Assembly (NCBI GenBank): GCA_903925275.1
Contig: CAIYES010000017.1
Span: 1 to 34,964 of the forward strand
DNA from: an uncultured Bacteroidales bacterium
Lineage (GTDB): Bacteria; Bacteroidota; Bacteroidia; Bacteroidales; FEN-979
Direction of reading: 5' to 3'
DNA: 34,964 nucleotides
In this document: positions 24,772 to 34,808 of the stretch, piece by piece
How the letters are laid out: each line of letters opens with the position of its first letter
Position numbering within the stretch: position 1 is the first letter of the stretch
Made by a program: the position numbers and the translations under genes
Notes under the pieces: generated by a model
Told to the model about the DNA's origin: nothing
The model's input: only the letters and a program-made list of their open reading frames with translations
Database searches by the model: none

Positions 24772-26493
24772 TTAATAGGTTTTCAGGTCATGGATATAAC
24801 TGCCATTTTCGTCATAAAGATGTACGGCACATGCAAGGCAAGGATCGAAGGAGTGGATCGTTCTGAGTACTTCAAGCGGCACTTTCGGATCAGCAACCGG
24901 GGTTCCGATCAGCGATTCTTCAAATGCGGAACGTTGTCCTTTCGGATCGCGTGGCGATGCATTCCAGGTAGTAGGAACAACTAACTGGTAGTTGGCGATT
25001 TTCTTATCCTCAATAACAATAAAATGCGACAATGCACCGCGGGGAGCTTCTACCATTCCGATGCCTTTTGCCTCTTTGGGCCAGGAAGCAGGTTCCCATT
25101 TATCATTGTTTTGGGTCCGGGAATCACCGTTTTTAATATTGGCAAGGAGCTGTTGATAAAACTCAAGTGCCCATCCGCAGACCAGCTTGGTTTCAAGACC
25201 ACGGGCGGCTGTGCGTCCGAGGGTTGAGAACAATGCAGCTACAGGCACATCAAGCGCTTTCAGGGCACCTTCAATAACTTCCTTGTAATCGGCACGACCT
25301 GAAGCATACCCTATCAGCATGCGCGACAATGGTCCGACTTCCATCGGATGCCCTTTCCAGCGCGGAGTCTTTACCCAACTGTATTTTTGTGTAAAATCGA
25401 GATGCTCATACGGAGGTTTGGGTCCGGTATAATTAAATTTTGTCTCCCCTTCCCATGGATGCAATCCGGTTTTATCACCTTTTGAATATTCGTACCAGGA
25501 GTTGTTGATATATTCCTGAATTTGTTCCGGGTCATCGGCTTTAACCTCATGTATTTTACTCAGGTCACGTCCCAAAATTACGCCACGGGGCATTTTAAAA
25601 CTGTCGGGATTGTTGTAGCCATTGCTTGGGAAATCGCCGAAAGACAGATAATTTGTCAATCCTCCGCCAATGGCGCCCCAATCGCTTTTGTAGAATCCTG
25701 CAATGGCAATTAAGTCGGGAATATATACCTGATCGACGAAAGTCTTGGCATCTTCGAACAGTTTGCCAACAAAGGCAAGACGTTCGGCATTGACCGCGTT
25801 TGCCTCATCAATATTGATGGAGCAGGGAACCCCTCCAACCAGGTAGTTGGGATGTGGATTTTTCCCGCCAAAGATGGTATGTACCTTCACGAGTTCCTTC
25901 TGCCATTCAAGAGCCTCAAGATAATGGGCTACAGCAATGAGGTTCACTTCGGGAGGCAGTTTATAGGCTTTATGTCCCCAGTAGCCATTGGCAAAAATAC
26001 CGAGCTGCCCGCTTTCTACGAAATTTTTAAACTTCTTCTGGATGTCGGTAAAATAGCCAACCGAACTTTTCGGCCATGCTGAAATGCTTTGAGCAATCCG
26101 GGATGCCTCGGTGGGGTTGGCTTTAAGGGCTGATACAACATCAACCCAGTCGAGGGCATGGAGTGCATAAAAATGAACGACATGGTCCTGGATGTACAAT
26201 GCATTGGCCATCAGGTTCCGAATGAGCTCGGCATTGGGTGGTACCGATATGTTCAGTGCGTTTTCCACCGTTCTGACAGAAGTAAGCGAATGTGTTGATG
26301 TACAAACACCGCAAACTCGTCCGACAAAAGCCCAAGCATCGCGCGGATCACGTCCCTTTAAAATGGTCTCAATTCCCCGCACCATGGTGCCTGCGCTGTA
26401 GGCGTCGGTGATTTTACCATCATTAATTTCAATTTCAACCCGTAAGTGTCCTTCAATGCGGGTGATGGGGTCTATTACAATTCTTTCTGCCAT
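24772..26493 (-). CDS. hyaB: [NiFe] hydrogenase large subunit (group 1, membrane-bound uptake type)
   Basis: The 573-residue catalytic subunit has the N-terminal IDPITRIEGHLRVEI, the first Ni ligand pair Cys61 and Cys64 in RVCGVCTSTHSL, and the second pair Cys552 and Cys555 in DPCLACAVH. After His558 a 15-residue tail (LYDENGSYIHDLKTY) remains for the protease to remove. The RGIETILKGRDPRDAWAFVGR region and overall length match group 1d/1e uptake enzymes. It works with the small subunit in the periplasm, exported as a folded pair by the Tat signal of its partner. The gene begins 2 bp after the small-subunit stop, so the two are coupled. Confidence 0.96.
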   Translation of the reverse strand: MAERIVIDPITRIEGHLRVEIEINDGKITDAYSAGTMVRGIETILKGRDPRDAWAFVGRVCGVCTSTHSLTSVRTVENALNISVPPNAELIRNLMANALYIQDHVVHFYALHALDWVDVVSALKANPTEASRIAQSISAWPKSSVGYFTDIQKKFKNFVESGQLGIFANGYWGHKAYKLPPEVNLIAVAHYLEALEWQKELVKVHTIFGGKNPHPNYLVGGVPCSINIDEANAVNAERLAFVGKLFEDAKTFVDQVYIPDLIAIAGFYKSDWGAIGGGLTNYLSFGDFPSNGYNNPDSFKMPRGVILGRDLSKIHEVKADDPEQIQEYINNSWYEYSKGDKTGLHPWEGETKFNYTGPKPPYEHLDFTQKYSWVKTPRWKGHPMEVGPLSRMLIGYASGRADYKEVIEGALKALDVPVAALFSTLGRTAARGLETKLVCGWALEFYQQLLANIKNGDSRTQNNDKWEPASWPKEAKGIGMVEAPRGALSHFIVIEDKKIANYQLVVPTTWNASPRDPKGQRSAFEESLIGTPVADPKVPLEVLRTIHSFDPCLACAVHLYDENGSYIHDLKTY

Positions 26494-26495
26494 GG

Positions 26496-27608
26496 CTATG
26501 ATTCTTTCGGGGTTACATTGTTGGAACCTGTTTCAGGTTCATTGATTATCTCTTTGTGCTTGCGGATGTTGGTTACAATGGCATGTCCGGCAATTCCGAC
26601 TGCTGTTGCAATTCCAAGTCCGAGTCCGACCTTGTCCGCTGTGGTTTCGATACCAAATCCTGCCACACCCGGAAGATGCTGATAGAAGGGCCCGTTGTCC
26701 CAGAATCCGGCTTCGGCACATCCGATGCATGGATGTCCCGATTGGATCGGATAACTCACGCTGTCGTTCCATTTGATAATCCCACAGGAATTATAGGTAA
26801 CCGGACCTTTACATCCCATTTTATATAGGCAATATCCGCGTTTGGCGCCTTCGTCGTCGAACGATTCGACAAATAAACCGGCGTCGAAATTTGCCCGGCG
26901 ATAGCAGGTGTCGTGCACCCTGCGGGAATAAAACGCTTTTGGCCTGTTCATGCCATCCAGTTGCGGAATGCGGCCGAATGTCAGCAAATGGACTACAACA
27001 CCTGCCATTACATCGGCAATGGGCGGACAGCCCTGCACGTTAACGACCGGTTTGCCACTGATAACTTTATGTACCGGTTTCGCCCCTGTAGGATTGGGAC
27101 TTGCCGCCTGAACACAACCTGCAGAAGCACAGTTACCCCATGCAACTACGGCCATGCAATCTTTAACAGCCTCGGTAAGTATCTGAAGCGCACTCCGCCC
27201 CCCAATACAGCAATATGCCTCATTTTCAGTAGGAATGGAACCTTCAACCATGACGATGTACTCGCCAGGGTATTTCTTCATTACCGCTTTGTATGCATCT
27301 TCAGCCTGAACTCCGGAAGCAGCCATCAGGGTTTCCTGGTAATCCAGTGAAATTTTATTCAGTATAATATCTGCCACAATGGGGTGAGATGCCCGGATGA
27401 ACGACTCGCTGCAGCAGGTACATTCCTGGAAATGAAACCAGATGACCGGAAGCCTCGGTTTTGATTCAAGCGCTTTAACAATTTGCCCCACACCACTGGC
27501 TTCCAGGCCTAAGAAAGCTGCCATGGTCGTGCAAAATTTAAGAAAATCACGGCGGGAAATACCATTCCCTCTGACTTCCTCATAAAAAGAAGGTTTCTGA
27601 TTCTCCAT
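26496..27608 (-). CDS. hyaA: [NiFe] hydrogenase small subunit with six-Cys proximal cluster
   Basis: The 370-residue precursor has a twin-arginine signal (SRRDFLKFC, residues 18-26). Cluster ligands are all present: proximal Cys63, 65, 66, 160, 165 and 194 (ECTCCSESF, WGNCASAGC, VQGCPP); distal His232, Cys235, 260, 266; medial Cys275, 294, 297. The two extra proximal Cys (65 and 165) replace the Gly of O2-sensitive enzymes and are the mark of the [4Fe-3S] cluster of O2-tolerant group 1d hydrogenases such as HoxK and HyaA. A C-terminal helix (about 325-347) anchors it in the membrane. It is the first gene of the operon; the promoter must lie in 27609-28001. Confidence 0.96.
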   Translation of the reverse strand: MENQKPSFYEEVRGNGISRRDFLKFCTTMAAFLGLEASGVGQIVKALESKPRLPVIWFHFQECTCCSESFIRASHPIVADIILNKISLDYQETLMAASGVQAEDAYKAVMKKYPGEYIVMVEGSIPTENEAYCCIGGRSALQILTEAVKDCMAVVAWGNCASAGCVQAASPNPTGAKPVHKVISGKPVVNVQGCPPIADVMAGVVVHLLTFGRIPQLDGMNRPKAFYSRRVHDTCYRRANFDAGLFVESFDDEGAKRGYCLYKMGCKGPVTYNSCGIIKWNDSVSYPIQSGHPCIGCAEAGFWDNGPFYQHLPGVAGFGIETTADKVGLGLGIATAVGIAGHAIVTNIRKHKEIINEPETGSNNVTPKES

Positions 27609-27635
27609 AATGCTGTCGGTTTATATGATTATATT

Positions 27636-27643
27636 CAAATGTA
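27636..27643 (-). promoter_or_regulatory. Candidate -7 box for the hydrogenase operon
   Basis: On the minus strand the bases read TACATTTG, matching the Bacteroidota TAnnTTTG box, 28 bp before the small-subunit ATG. A TTG (27669-27671 on the complement) lies about 25 bp upstream, a little farther than the usual -33 spacing, so the call is tentative. Confidence 0.35.
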
Positions 27644-27691
27644 AATATATGCTAATTTAAGAATATATCAACAAGCATTAGTAATTTATAA

Positions 27692-27704
27692 TTATTCTGA
27701 ATAA
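27692..27704. promoter_or_regulatory. 13-bp palindrome TTATTC-T-GAATAA, candidate operator
   Basis: A perfect inverted repeat with a single central base, about 50 bp upstream of the candidate hydrogenase -7 box. A dimeric repressor or activator site is possible; the AT content also allows chance occurrence. Confidence 0.3.
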
Positions 27705-27826
27705 GGCGGGGGAATGCTTTTCCGCACATTTTGATATTATTTCCCGGAATGATTGAACCAGTCAGGAAAGCAGCGGAAATGACGCTCTAAATTTTCATCA
27801 AAAAAATTGTTTTTACCAGGAATGTA

Positions 27827-27859
27827 TACGTATTTTACGTATTCCAATATACGTATATT
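27827..27859. promoter_or_regulatory. Cluster of three TACGTA sites, one in a 14-bp palindrome
   Basis: TACGTATT occurs at 27827-27834 and 27836-27843 (direct repeat, 9-bp period), and AATATACGTATATT (27846-27859) is a perfect palindrome with the same core. It lies 50-80 bp upstream of the candidate gdhA -7 box and about 220 bp from the small-subunit start. The regulator is unknown. Confidence 0.4.
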
Positions 27860-27908
27860 TCTTATCAAATTGAATTATAAATCTTTATCAAATTAACACA
27901 CATATTTG

Positions 27909-27916
27909 TACCTTTG
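27909..27916 (+). promoter_or_regulatory. Candidate -7 box for gdhA
   Basis: TACCTTTG matches TAnnTTTG exactly. It would start transcription near 27923 and give a leader of about 80 nt before the ATG at 28002. No convincing -33 TTTG is placed 19-21 bp upstream. Confidence 0.4.
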
Positions 27917-27944
27917 CTGTCAGAAAAAATGTTTAATATTGTGA

Positions 27945-29360
<1,416 letters not shown>

Positions 29361-29386
29361 GAATTGACAAGTTTATTTTGATTATT

Positions 29387-29424
29387 ACGGGAGCTCAGGA
29401 AACTGGGCTCCCGTTTATTTTAGG
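29387..29424. terminator. Rho-independent terminator after gdhA
   Basis: ACGGGAGC (29387-29394) pairs with GCTCCCGT (29407-29414), with inner CAG/CTG pairs around a GAAA loop, followed by TTTATTTTA on the plus strand. It ends gdhA 27 bp after the stop. Its T-rich tail touches the end of the opposing flippase gene (29420), and an AT-rich stretch on the other side would let it serve that operon too. Confidence 0.85.
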
Positions 29425-30670
29425 CTTTTTCCTGCTGATCTATTCTTTTTCCTGCAATCAGCGCCAGTATCAGAATGTATCCGGCGTAAGACAGCGAACT
29501 CACCAGGAGGATCATGGAGGATGCAACTACACCGAATCGCGGAACGAAGATCATATTAAGCAGGATATTCAGGAGGACACACCCGCCAATGCCAATCAAC
29601 ATGTAAGAGAACCTGAAGGTAAGTTCTAGGAATCGTTGAAGAAGAAGTACCGCCTGCCATATGAAACAAGCAAGCAACACCGGGAGGTAAATAAGCCAGG
29701 AATCCATCCTGGGAATTCTTAAAAGATCACTGAATAACATTTGTTTTCCAACCATGAACCCGATGAAAACAATGATGAATATCAGCATTTCGAAACTCAG
29801 AGCCTCTTTGGTTGTTGTCCAGGCTTCTTGTTTATGCCGGGAATTCCATTGATCAACAATCTTTGACTGGTAAGAAATATACAATGGCAAGGCCGCAAAT
29901 GTGACCCCTTTAAATAAGAGGTCCTTCAGCCCGGAATACATCCCTGCTTCTTTATACCCCAGATATTCCATGAGGATAAACCGGTCGGCAGCCATCAAAA
30001 GGTGTGAAAAGAAAAGCCATAATGCAATGCCATATCCGAATTCGATCACTTTACTGGAGAAACGCGAGTCCCAATAGATATGGGTCAGATCAACTGTAAG
30101 AAGTCCTTTTTCACGTATCAGTGACCGTAAAACCAGTGCACCGGCCAATCCGATGACCAACGAGCCAAGGAGCAAAACGGATGATCGGTAATTGAAGAAG
30201 AAAATACCGGCAATTAAAACAAGAATGATGAGCAACTGATCGGCACCTTCAAGGATGGCCATTCGCACCGATCGGTGATATGCCTGAAGGATGGCCTGGT
30301 GAAAAAGGTAGAAGTGGTTCAGGAAGGCAAAGAGTGACACCAGGATCAGCTGAGGGATCGCCAGATGGAAATAAAAGACACCCAACAGCATCACGATCAG
30401 GGTTGAGAACAGTGCACTGAAAACAGTAAGATCAAAGAAACGGCTCATTACCACATTGGTTTCACGGGGCATGCTGCCAAGGAAGCGGAGGATGCTCGCC
30501 TGTACCCAGTGAAAACTCAGGGTAATGGCAAGCAATGCCGAATAAAGAAGCAATGAATATTTCCCATATTCAACCGGACCAAGAAACCGGATCGCAAGGA
30601 TCACTACTGCGACATTTACAATGGCAGGAATAAATCGACCGGCAAGATATTTTAAAATTTCTTTTTTCAT
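29420..30670 (-). CDS. Polysaccharide flippase-like membrane protein (MOP superfamily)
   Basis: The 416-residue protein begins LKYLAGRFIPAIVNVAVVIL and AIRFLGPVEYGKYSLLLYSA, the typical head of Wzx/O-antigen flippase-like proteins (MOP/MATE superfamily), and has about 12 membrane helices with short basic loops. It would move lipid-linked sugars across the inner membrane. No sugar-synthesis genes lie next to it, so the substrate is unknown; the TMTC-like genes at the left of the window are a possible partner only by general logic. It lies 30 bp downstream of the DUF4340 gene and is probably the last gene of the gldFG transcript. Confidence 0.78.
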   Translation of the reverse strand: MKKEILKYLAGRFIPAIVNVAVVILAIRFLGPVEYGKYSLLLYSALLAITLSFHWVQASILRFLGSMPRETNVVMSRFFDLTVFSALFSTLIVMLLGVFYFHLAIPQLILVSLFAFLNHFYLFHQAILQAYHRSVRMAILEGADQLLIILVLIAGIFFFNYRSSVLLLGSLVIGLAGALVLRSLIREKGLLTVDLTHIYWDSRFSSKVIEFGYGIALWLFFSHLLMAADRFILMEYLGYKEAGMYSGLKDLLFKGVTFAALPLYISYQSKIVDQWNSRHKQEAWTTTKEALSFEMLIFIIVFIGFMVGKQMLFSDLLRIPRMDSWLIYLPVLLACFIWQAVLLLQRFLELTFRFSYMLIGIGGCVLLNILLNMIFVPRFGVVASSMILLVSSLSYAGYILILALIAGKRIDQQEKA

Positions 30671-30700
30671 GGCAAAGGAATGCCAATCATCATGGGGTGG

Positions 30701-31768
30701 TTACTTTTTCTTCGTCATTTCTCTCAGAAAAAAACTTTTCGGTCGCAATACCTTGTCGAAGGTATAATATTGTATGATCGTAAAATCCTGGCCGTCATTA
30801 ACCGATGCATAAAGGCGATCGAGATCATAAGGAAGCGGGATGCCCTGGAGATCAGTTTGACCTTCAGGTCCCTGTTTGTGGTATGTTTTTATTGTTTTAC
30901 TTACACCGGCTGTATCGGTCAGTGTAATGATTATAAAAGGTTGCGAAGCGAGAATGGAGTCTTTGCGGGCCTTGTCCATGTCGTTCAGCAGGGCTTCATA
31001 GTTCAGATTACGGAATCCGGACAGGAAATTCAAAATTTTCAGGGTATCGTAATCCGGTATTTCAGAATGGTCAGTCAGTGAAATAAGGGAGAATTTATTT
31101 TTTCCGTTGTTTCTCACTTCATAGGAATAGTCAGGAGTAGCAGGAATTTCGACTTTCACGATGGCAATTTCCGGAATGGTTTTTTTAAATATATTGTAAT
31201 CCCGCCAGTATTTCTCAATCGGGCTGTACCGCGGCGAAACAAATCCCCGGAAACCAGGTAAAGACACGATGAAGGGTTCGGAGGAATTCTCCAAAAGCAT
31301 AAAACAACCAAGGTTGGAGGGAGTGGCTCCTCCTACATAGTATACTTTGGTCAGTTTTTCATGCGGGAACCACCGGATTACACCAAACAGATCGATCCGG
31401 TAAACCCACTGGTAAATTTCAACCTTAACAGAATTTACAGCAAGTTCTTTAACGATATTGTCATGTGCAGCATTTGCCACCGGTTGCTGGACTTCGATCC
31501 CAACCATGGTCTTCAGCAACATTTCAACGGTTAGCTTTTGTGCCGGGTATTTTTCATTTACCAGCCATTTTCCAGAGGATATTTTTGTCAGACTGACACT
31601 GTTGTTATTTTTATCGGACATAAAAATCCTGGTCACATTTGACGAATCATTGAGTGTAAAATCACTCATGGAGCGCCTGAAAGTGGTGGGAGATTGAGTA
31701 AGCCAAAGTATAAGCGCAATGAGAGCAAGAATGACGAATGTTACGAAAATGAATCTGTTTTTTTTCAT
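30701..31768 (-). CDS. DUF4340 membrane-anchored protein next to gldG
   Basis: The 355-residue product has one N-terminal membrane helix (FVTFVILALIALILWL, about residues 8-23) followed by a long extracytoplasmic part rich in beta strands. VSLTKISSGKWLVNEKYPA, where a bound Trp follows a strand, is the usual opening of DUF4340 repeats. This domain is often found right after gldG-type genes, as here, with an 8-bp gap. It is probably an accessory periplasmic part of the GldFG transporter. No enzymatic motif is seen. Confidence 0.8.
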   Translation of the reverse strand: MKKNRFIFVTFVILALIALILWLTQSPTTFRRSMSDFTLNDSSNVTRIFMSDKNNNSVSLTKISSGKWLVNEKYPAQKLTVEMLLKTMVGIEVQQPVANAAHDNIVKELAVNSVKVEIYQWVYRIDLFGVIRWFPHEKLTKVYYVGGATPSNLGCFMLLENSSEPFIVSLPGFRGFVSPRYSPIEKYWRDYNIFKKTIPEIAIVKVEIPATPDYSYEVRNNGKNKFSLISLTDHSEIPDYDTLKILNFLSGFRNLNYEALLNDMDKARKDSILASQPFIIITLTDTAGVSKTIKTYHKQGPEGQTDLQGIPLPYDLDRLYASVNDGQDFTIIQYYTFDKVLRPKSFFLREMTKKK

Positions 31769-31776
31769 AGGAAATT

Positions 31777-33519
31777 CTATCGGACAGGATGTGTAAACCT
31801 ACGTTTACGGAGTTGGAATTTTGTAATCCCGAACCCGGTGATCAGCAGTATCGGAAGTAAGATATTGATTAATTGCCAGAAAAGACGTTGTTTGGCCACC
31901 TTTGTAGAATCGAGCATTCTGAGTTTCAATTCGCGGGATCTAACAGAAATCAGGCCGGAATCATCACACAAATAATTGACAGCATTGAGCGCCAGGTCTT
32001 TATTCCCGAAGGTTTGCCTGGTATACTGATCATATCCGAGTGGCAACGCGTATCCCTGGGAAAAATGAAACTGGTTTTTCACTATGTCACCATCGGCTAT
32101 CACGATCATCTTGGTAGATTTGCTTTTCGACCGGAAACCCAGGTTTGGATCTTCCGACACTTGCGGAGGTATCCGGTGGAGGTAAGAAGAGGTAAATTCT
32201 CCTTCGAGCAATACCGCCACAGGCAACGGACCCTGGTTGAACGCCCGTTCATTTGGTTGTTTCCTGACGATTTCGAGGTCAATTAGAGCTGGAACATTTA
32301 CTGTGCGTGTATATGGCGAAGTTTCGAGCAGGTAGGTCTTCTTCACCCCGGCAGCCGTAACGGTATCGAGGGTGCTGATGAATTCTGTTCTAATTGCATT
32401 TAGCCCATTCACGATCGGATGGTTGACAGAAGGCATCAGCACAGGGAAAAAGTACCATGTGAAGAAATCAAACTGAGGCTGGTCGCCGACCTGACCGGTC
32501 TTAATCGGTATCTTTAATGCAGTTAAATCCTGAACCAAGTTTGTATTTAACCTTACTCCGTAATTGAAAAGTATATCCTCGAGATTGATATCATTGGGAA
32601 TCCCGATGGTAGTGCTGATCTTGATGCTATCCATGCTGGCAAAAACCGGGTCGATCAGCCATAAAACTTTCCCGCCGCGCATGATAAACTGGTCGATCAG
32701 GAACTTGTCGCGCTCTTCAAACGGTTTTGTCGGCTTGGCAATGATGATCGTACGGTACTTGTTAACAAGAACATCATGGGCTGAGTCCGTTTTAAACCGG
32801 ATGGCCAAACTGCTGATCTTTCCGTTAATTACAACACGATCGACATTGTAATATCCGGCAAGAGAATTTTGCAGATCATAGGTTTCCCCTGCAGTAAGTT
32901 CGCCCTGGCCTTCAATGATAGCAACCCTCGGTTTGATTGGTGTAGTAAGGTTTTTAATCGCACTGGCCAGGTTGTACTCCAGTGCCTGAATGGAATTGTT
33001 CAACACTTGGTTCGGGGCCTCCTGCAACTGTGCCATAAGCAATTGAAGGGGAATTTGTTTCCCGTGATAAGAGACGATTGCCCCCGGGAAAATGATGATT
33101 TGGGAGGAAGCACCTTTTTTAGTTACCCTCAAATCGGTAGGTTGTAATCCGCTTTCTTCCAGCAGGCGATATGAATCGTTGCGGTCTTTGGCGTTTGGAT
33201 TGTCAGAAGGGTTTACAAACTCATACTGGATATTTTTATTATAAGCCCTGAATTCATCCAGCATTTCTCTGGTTTCATTTGATAAGCGTTGAAATCCTGA
33301 AGGCAGATCGCCTGACAGGTAAACTTTGAAAAAAACAACATCATCAAGTTTTTTCAGCAGCTTTTTCGTAGCCGGTGAAAGCGAATAGCGTTTCTCTGCC
33401 GTGAGGTCCAGGCGGGTAAATACAAAGGCAGCAATAATGTTTAGCAATACGATAATCGCAAGGCCGAGCAACAATGCTGTGATATTTCCACGCTTAATAT
33501 TTTTCTTTTTATCTTTCAT
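31777..33519 (-). CDS. gldG: GldG, ABC-transporter auxiliary protein of the gliding type
   Basis: The 580-residue protein has a basic head and helix (residues 13-36), then TRLDLTAEKRYSLSPATKKLLKKL, the family opening (quoted in part), a large ABC-type_uncharacterised-transport domain (VVFFKVYLSGDLPSGFQRLSNETREML region; VAIIEGQGELTAGETYDLQN; GGKVLWLIDPVFASMDS) and a C-terminal helix (about 552-570). GldG and GldF are membrane parts of an ABC transporter linked to gliding in Flavobacteria, though they are widespread in non-gliding Bacteroidota too. The gene lies 14 bp downstream of gldF. The ATPase GldA is not in the window. Confidence 0.88.
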   Translation of the reverse strand: MKDKKKNIKRGNITALLLGLAIIVLLNIIAAFVFTRLDLTAEKRYSLSPATKKLLKKLDDVVFFKVYLSGDLPSGFQRLSNETREMLDEFRAYNKNIQYEFVNPSDNPNAKDRNDSYRLLEESGLQPTDLRVTKKGASSQIIIFPGAIVSYHGKQIPLQLLMAQLQEAPNQVLNNSIQALEYNLASAIKNLTTPIKPRVAIIEGQGELTAGETYDLQNSLAGYYNVDRVVINGKISSLAIRFKTDSAHDVLVNKYRTIIIAKPTKPFEERDKFLIDQFIMRGGKVLWLIDPVFASMDSIKISTTIGIPNDINLEDILFNYGVRLNTNLVQDLTALKIPIKTGQVGDQPQFDFFTWYFFPVLMPSVNHPIVNGLNAIRTEFISTLDTVTAAGVKKTYLLETSPYTRTVNVPALIDLEIVRKQPNERAFNQGPLPVAVLLEGEFTSSYLHRIPPQVSEDPNLGFRSKSKSTKMIVIADGDIVKNQFHFSQGYALPLGYDQYTRQTFGNKDLALNAVNYLCDDSGLISVRSRELKLRMLDSTKVAKQRLFWQLINILLPILLITGFGITKFQLRKRRFTHPVR

Positions 33520-33533
33520 GGCGATTCATCCGT

Positions 33534-34265
33534 TTACCATTTTCTACTCTCAAGCGACAACTTTGTCAAGAGGATAAAGAACGCTGTTACACTTAAAAAA
33601 TATATCAGGTCGCGCGAATCGATCACTCCCCTGCTCATAGAGGTATAATGGGCATTGAGCCCAAGTGACTGGATGATCAATCCTGTTTTTCCTGAAAGGA
33701 TGAATGTATAGATGAATTCAAACCCCATGTAAAGGAAGAAACTGATGAAAACAGCAAGGATGAAGGAGACGATCTGGTTGTCGGTAATGGATGAGGCAAA
33801 AATGCCGATGGCGACAAAAACAGCGCCCAGAAACAGCAAACCAAAATATGATCCCCAGATGCTTCCTGAGTCGAGATTTCCGGGGGGCAGCCCAAGCATG
33901 TAGACAGAGAAATAATAAACGAGGGTAGGTAACAGGGCTATGATGACCAGCGCAAAGCCTGCAAAATATTTTGCAAGGATAACCTGAAGATCGGTAAGGG
34001 GCTGGGTCATCAGCAATTCGAGGGTACCACTTTTCTTCTCATCGGCAAAAGAACGCATGGTAATTGCCGGGATGAGGAAAAGAAAGACAAAGGGAGCCAG
34101 GATGAACAATCCGTCCAATCCTGCAAAACCGAAATCAAGCACATTGAATTCCAGGGGAAACACCCACAGGAAAAGTCCGGTCATCAATAGAAAAACGATC
34201 ATAACGATGTACCCGATGAATGAGTTCAGAAAACCGTTGATCTCTTTCTTAAATAGGGTGAACAT
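33534..34265 (-). CDS. gldF: GldF, ABC-transporter permease of the gliding type
   Basis: I start at the ATG at 34265 (MFTLFKKEINGFLNSFIGYI), which is the family's usual head; a GTG two codons upstream is possible. The 243-residue protein has six predicted helices and the ABC-2 signature ITMRSFADEKKSGTLELLMTQPLTDLQVILAKY (quoted in part as MRSFADEKKSGTLELL). It pairs with GldG to form the membrane part of the transporter. It lies 69 bp after the methylglyoxal synthase gene and may share its promoter. Confidence 0.88.
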   Translation of the reverse strand: MFTLFKKEINGFLNSFIGYIVMIVFLLMTGLFLWVFPLEFNVLDFGFAGLDGLFILAPFVFLFLIPAITMRSFADEKKSGTLELLMTQPLTDLQVILAKYFAGFALVIIALLPTLVYYFSVYMLGLPPGNLDSGSIWGSYFGLLFLGAVFVAIGIFASSITDNQIVSFILAVFISFFLYMGFEFIYTFILSGKTGLIIQSLGLNAHYTSMSRGVIDSRDLIYFLSVTAFFILLTKLSLESRKW

Positions 34266-34334
34266 GTGCACATTTGTTAAAGGCGTGCAAAATTAGCAAT
34301 TTTCAGCCACCAAATTGCATTTGAGGTGAAGATT

Positions 34335-34802
34335 TTACGGTGTTTGCCGGGAAATGTACACTGAATAATCGACCAGCTTTGGTTCGTACGATTCCTTCAA
34401 CAAATGGGAGGAAATCAGGAAATCGGCGGTAGAACGGTTGCAGGCAGTCGGGATATTATAAACCACGGTGATCCTCAGCAATGCCTTTACATCCACATCA
34501 TGGGGTTGCGGTTGCATCGGATCCCAAAAAAATATCAGAAGATCAATCATCCCTTCTGAAATCAATGCTCCCAGTTGCTGGTCGCCACCCAATGGCCCCG
34601 ATTTCAGCTTCACAATGTCAAAAGTGATCATCTCATCCTCCTCAAGCTTGTTAAGAAGTGTCTCCTCCACCAGTTTCCCGGTGGTGCCGGTACAGATCAG
34701 ATGGTGCCCGAGCAGGGTTTTATAGTTGAACTCTACCCACTCCACGAGGTCTTTCTTGCGGTTGTCGTGGGCTACCAGTGCAATATGCTTTGATTTTTCC
34801 AT
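34335..34802 (-). CDS. mgsA: Methylglyoxal synthase
   Basis: The 155-residue product converts dihydroxyacetone phosphate to methylglyoxal and phosphate, a bypass used when phosphate is short or sugar phosphates build up. Family motifs are intact: IALVAHDNRKKDLV (7-20), CTGTTG (37-42, phosphate site), SGPLGGDQQ with catalytic Asp74 (68-76), FFWDP (91-95) and PHDVDVKALLRI with His101 and Asp104 (100-111), ACNRSTADF (120-128). These match the E. coli enzyme's Asp71, His98 and Asp101. It starts 6 bp from a tandem repeat array that fills the upstream region. Confidence 0.95.
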   Translation of the reverse strand: MEKSKHIALVAHDNRKKDLVEWVEFNYKTLLGHHLICTGTTGKLVEETLLNKLEEDEMITFDIVKLKSGPLGGDQQLGALISEGMIDLLIFFWDPMQPQPHDVDVKALLRITVVYNIPTACNRSTADFLISSHLLKESYEPKLVDYSVYISRQTP

Positions 34803-34808
34803 TTTGAG

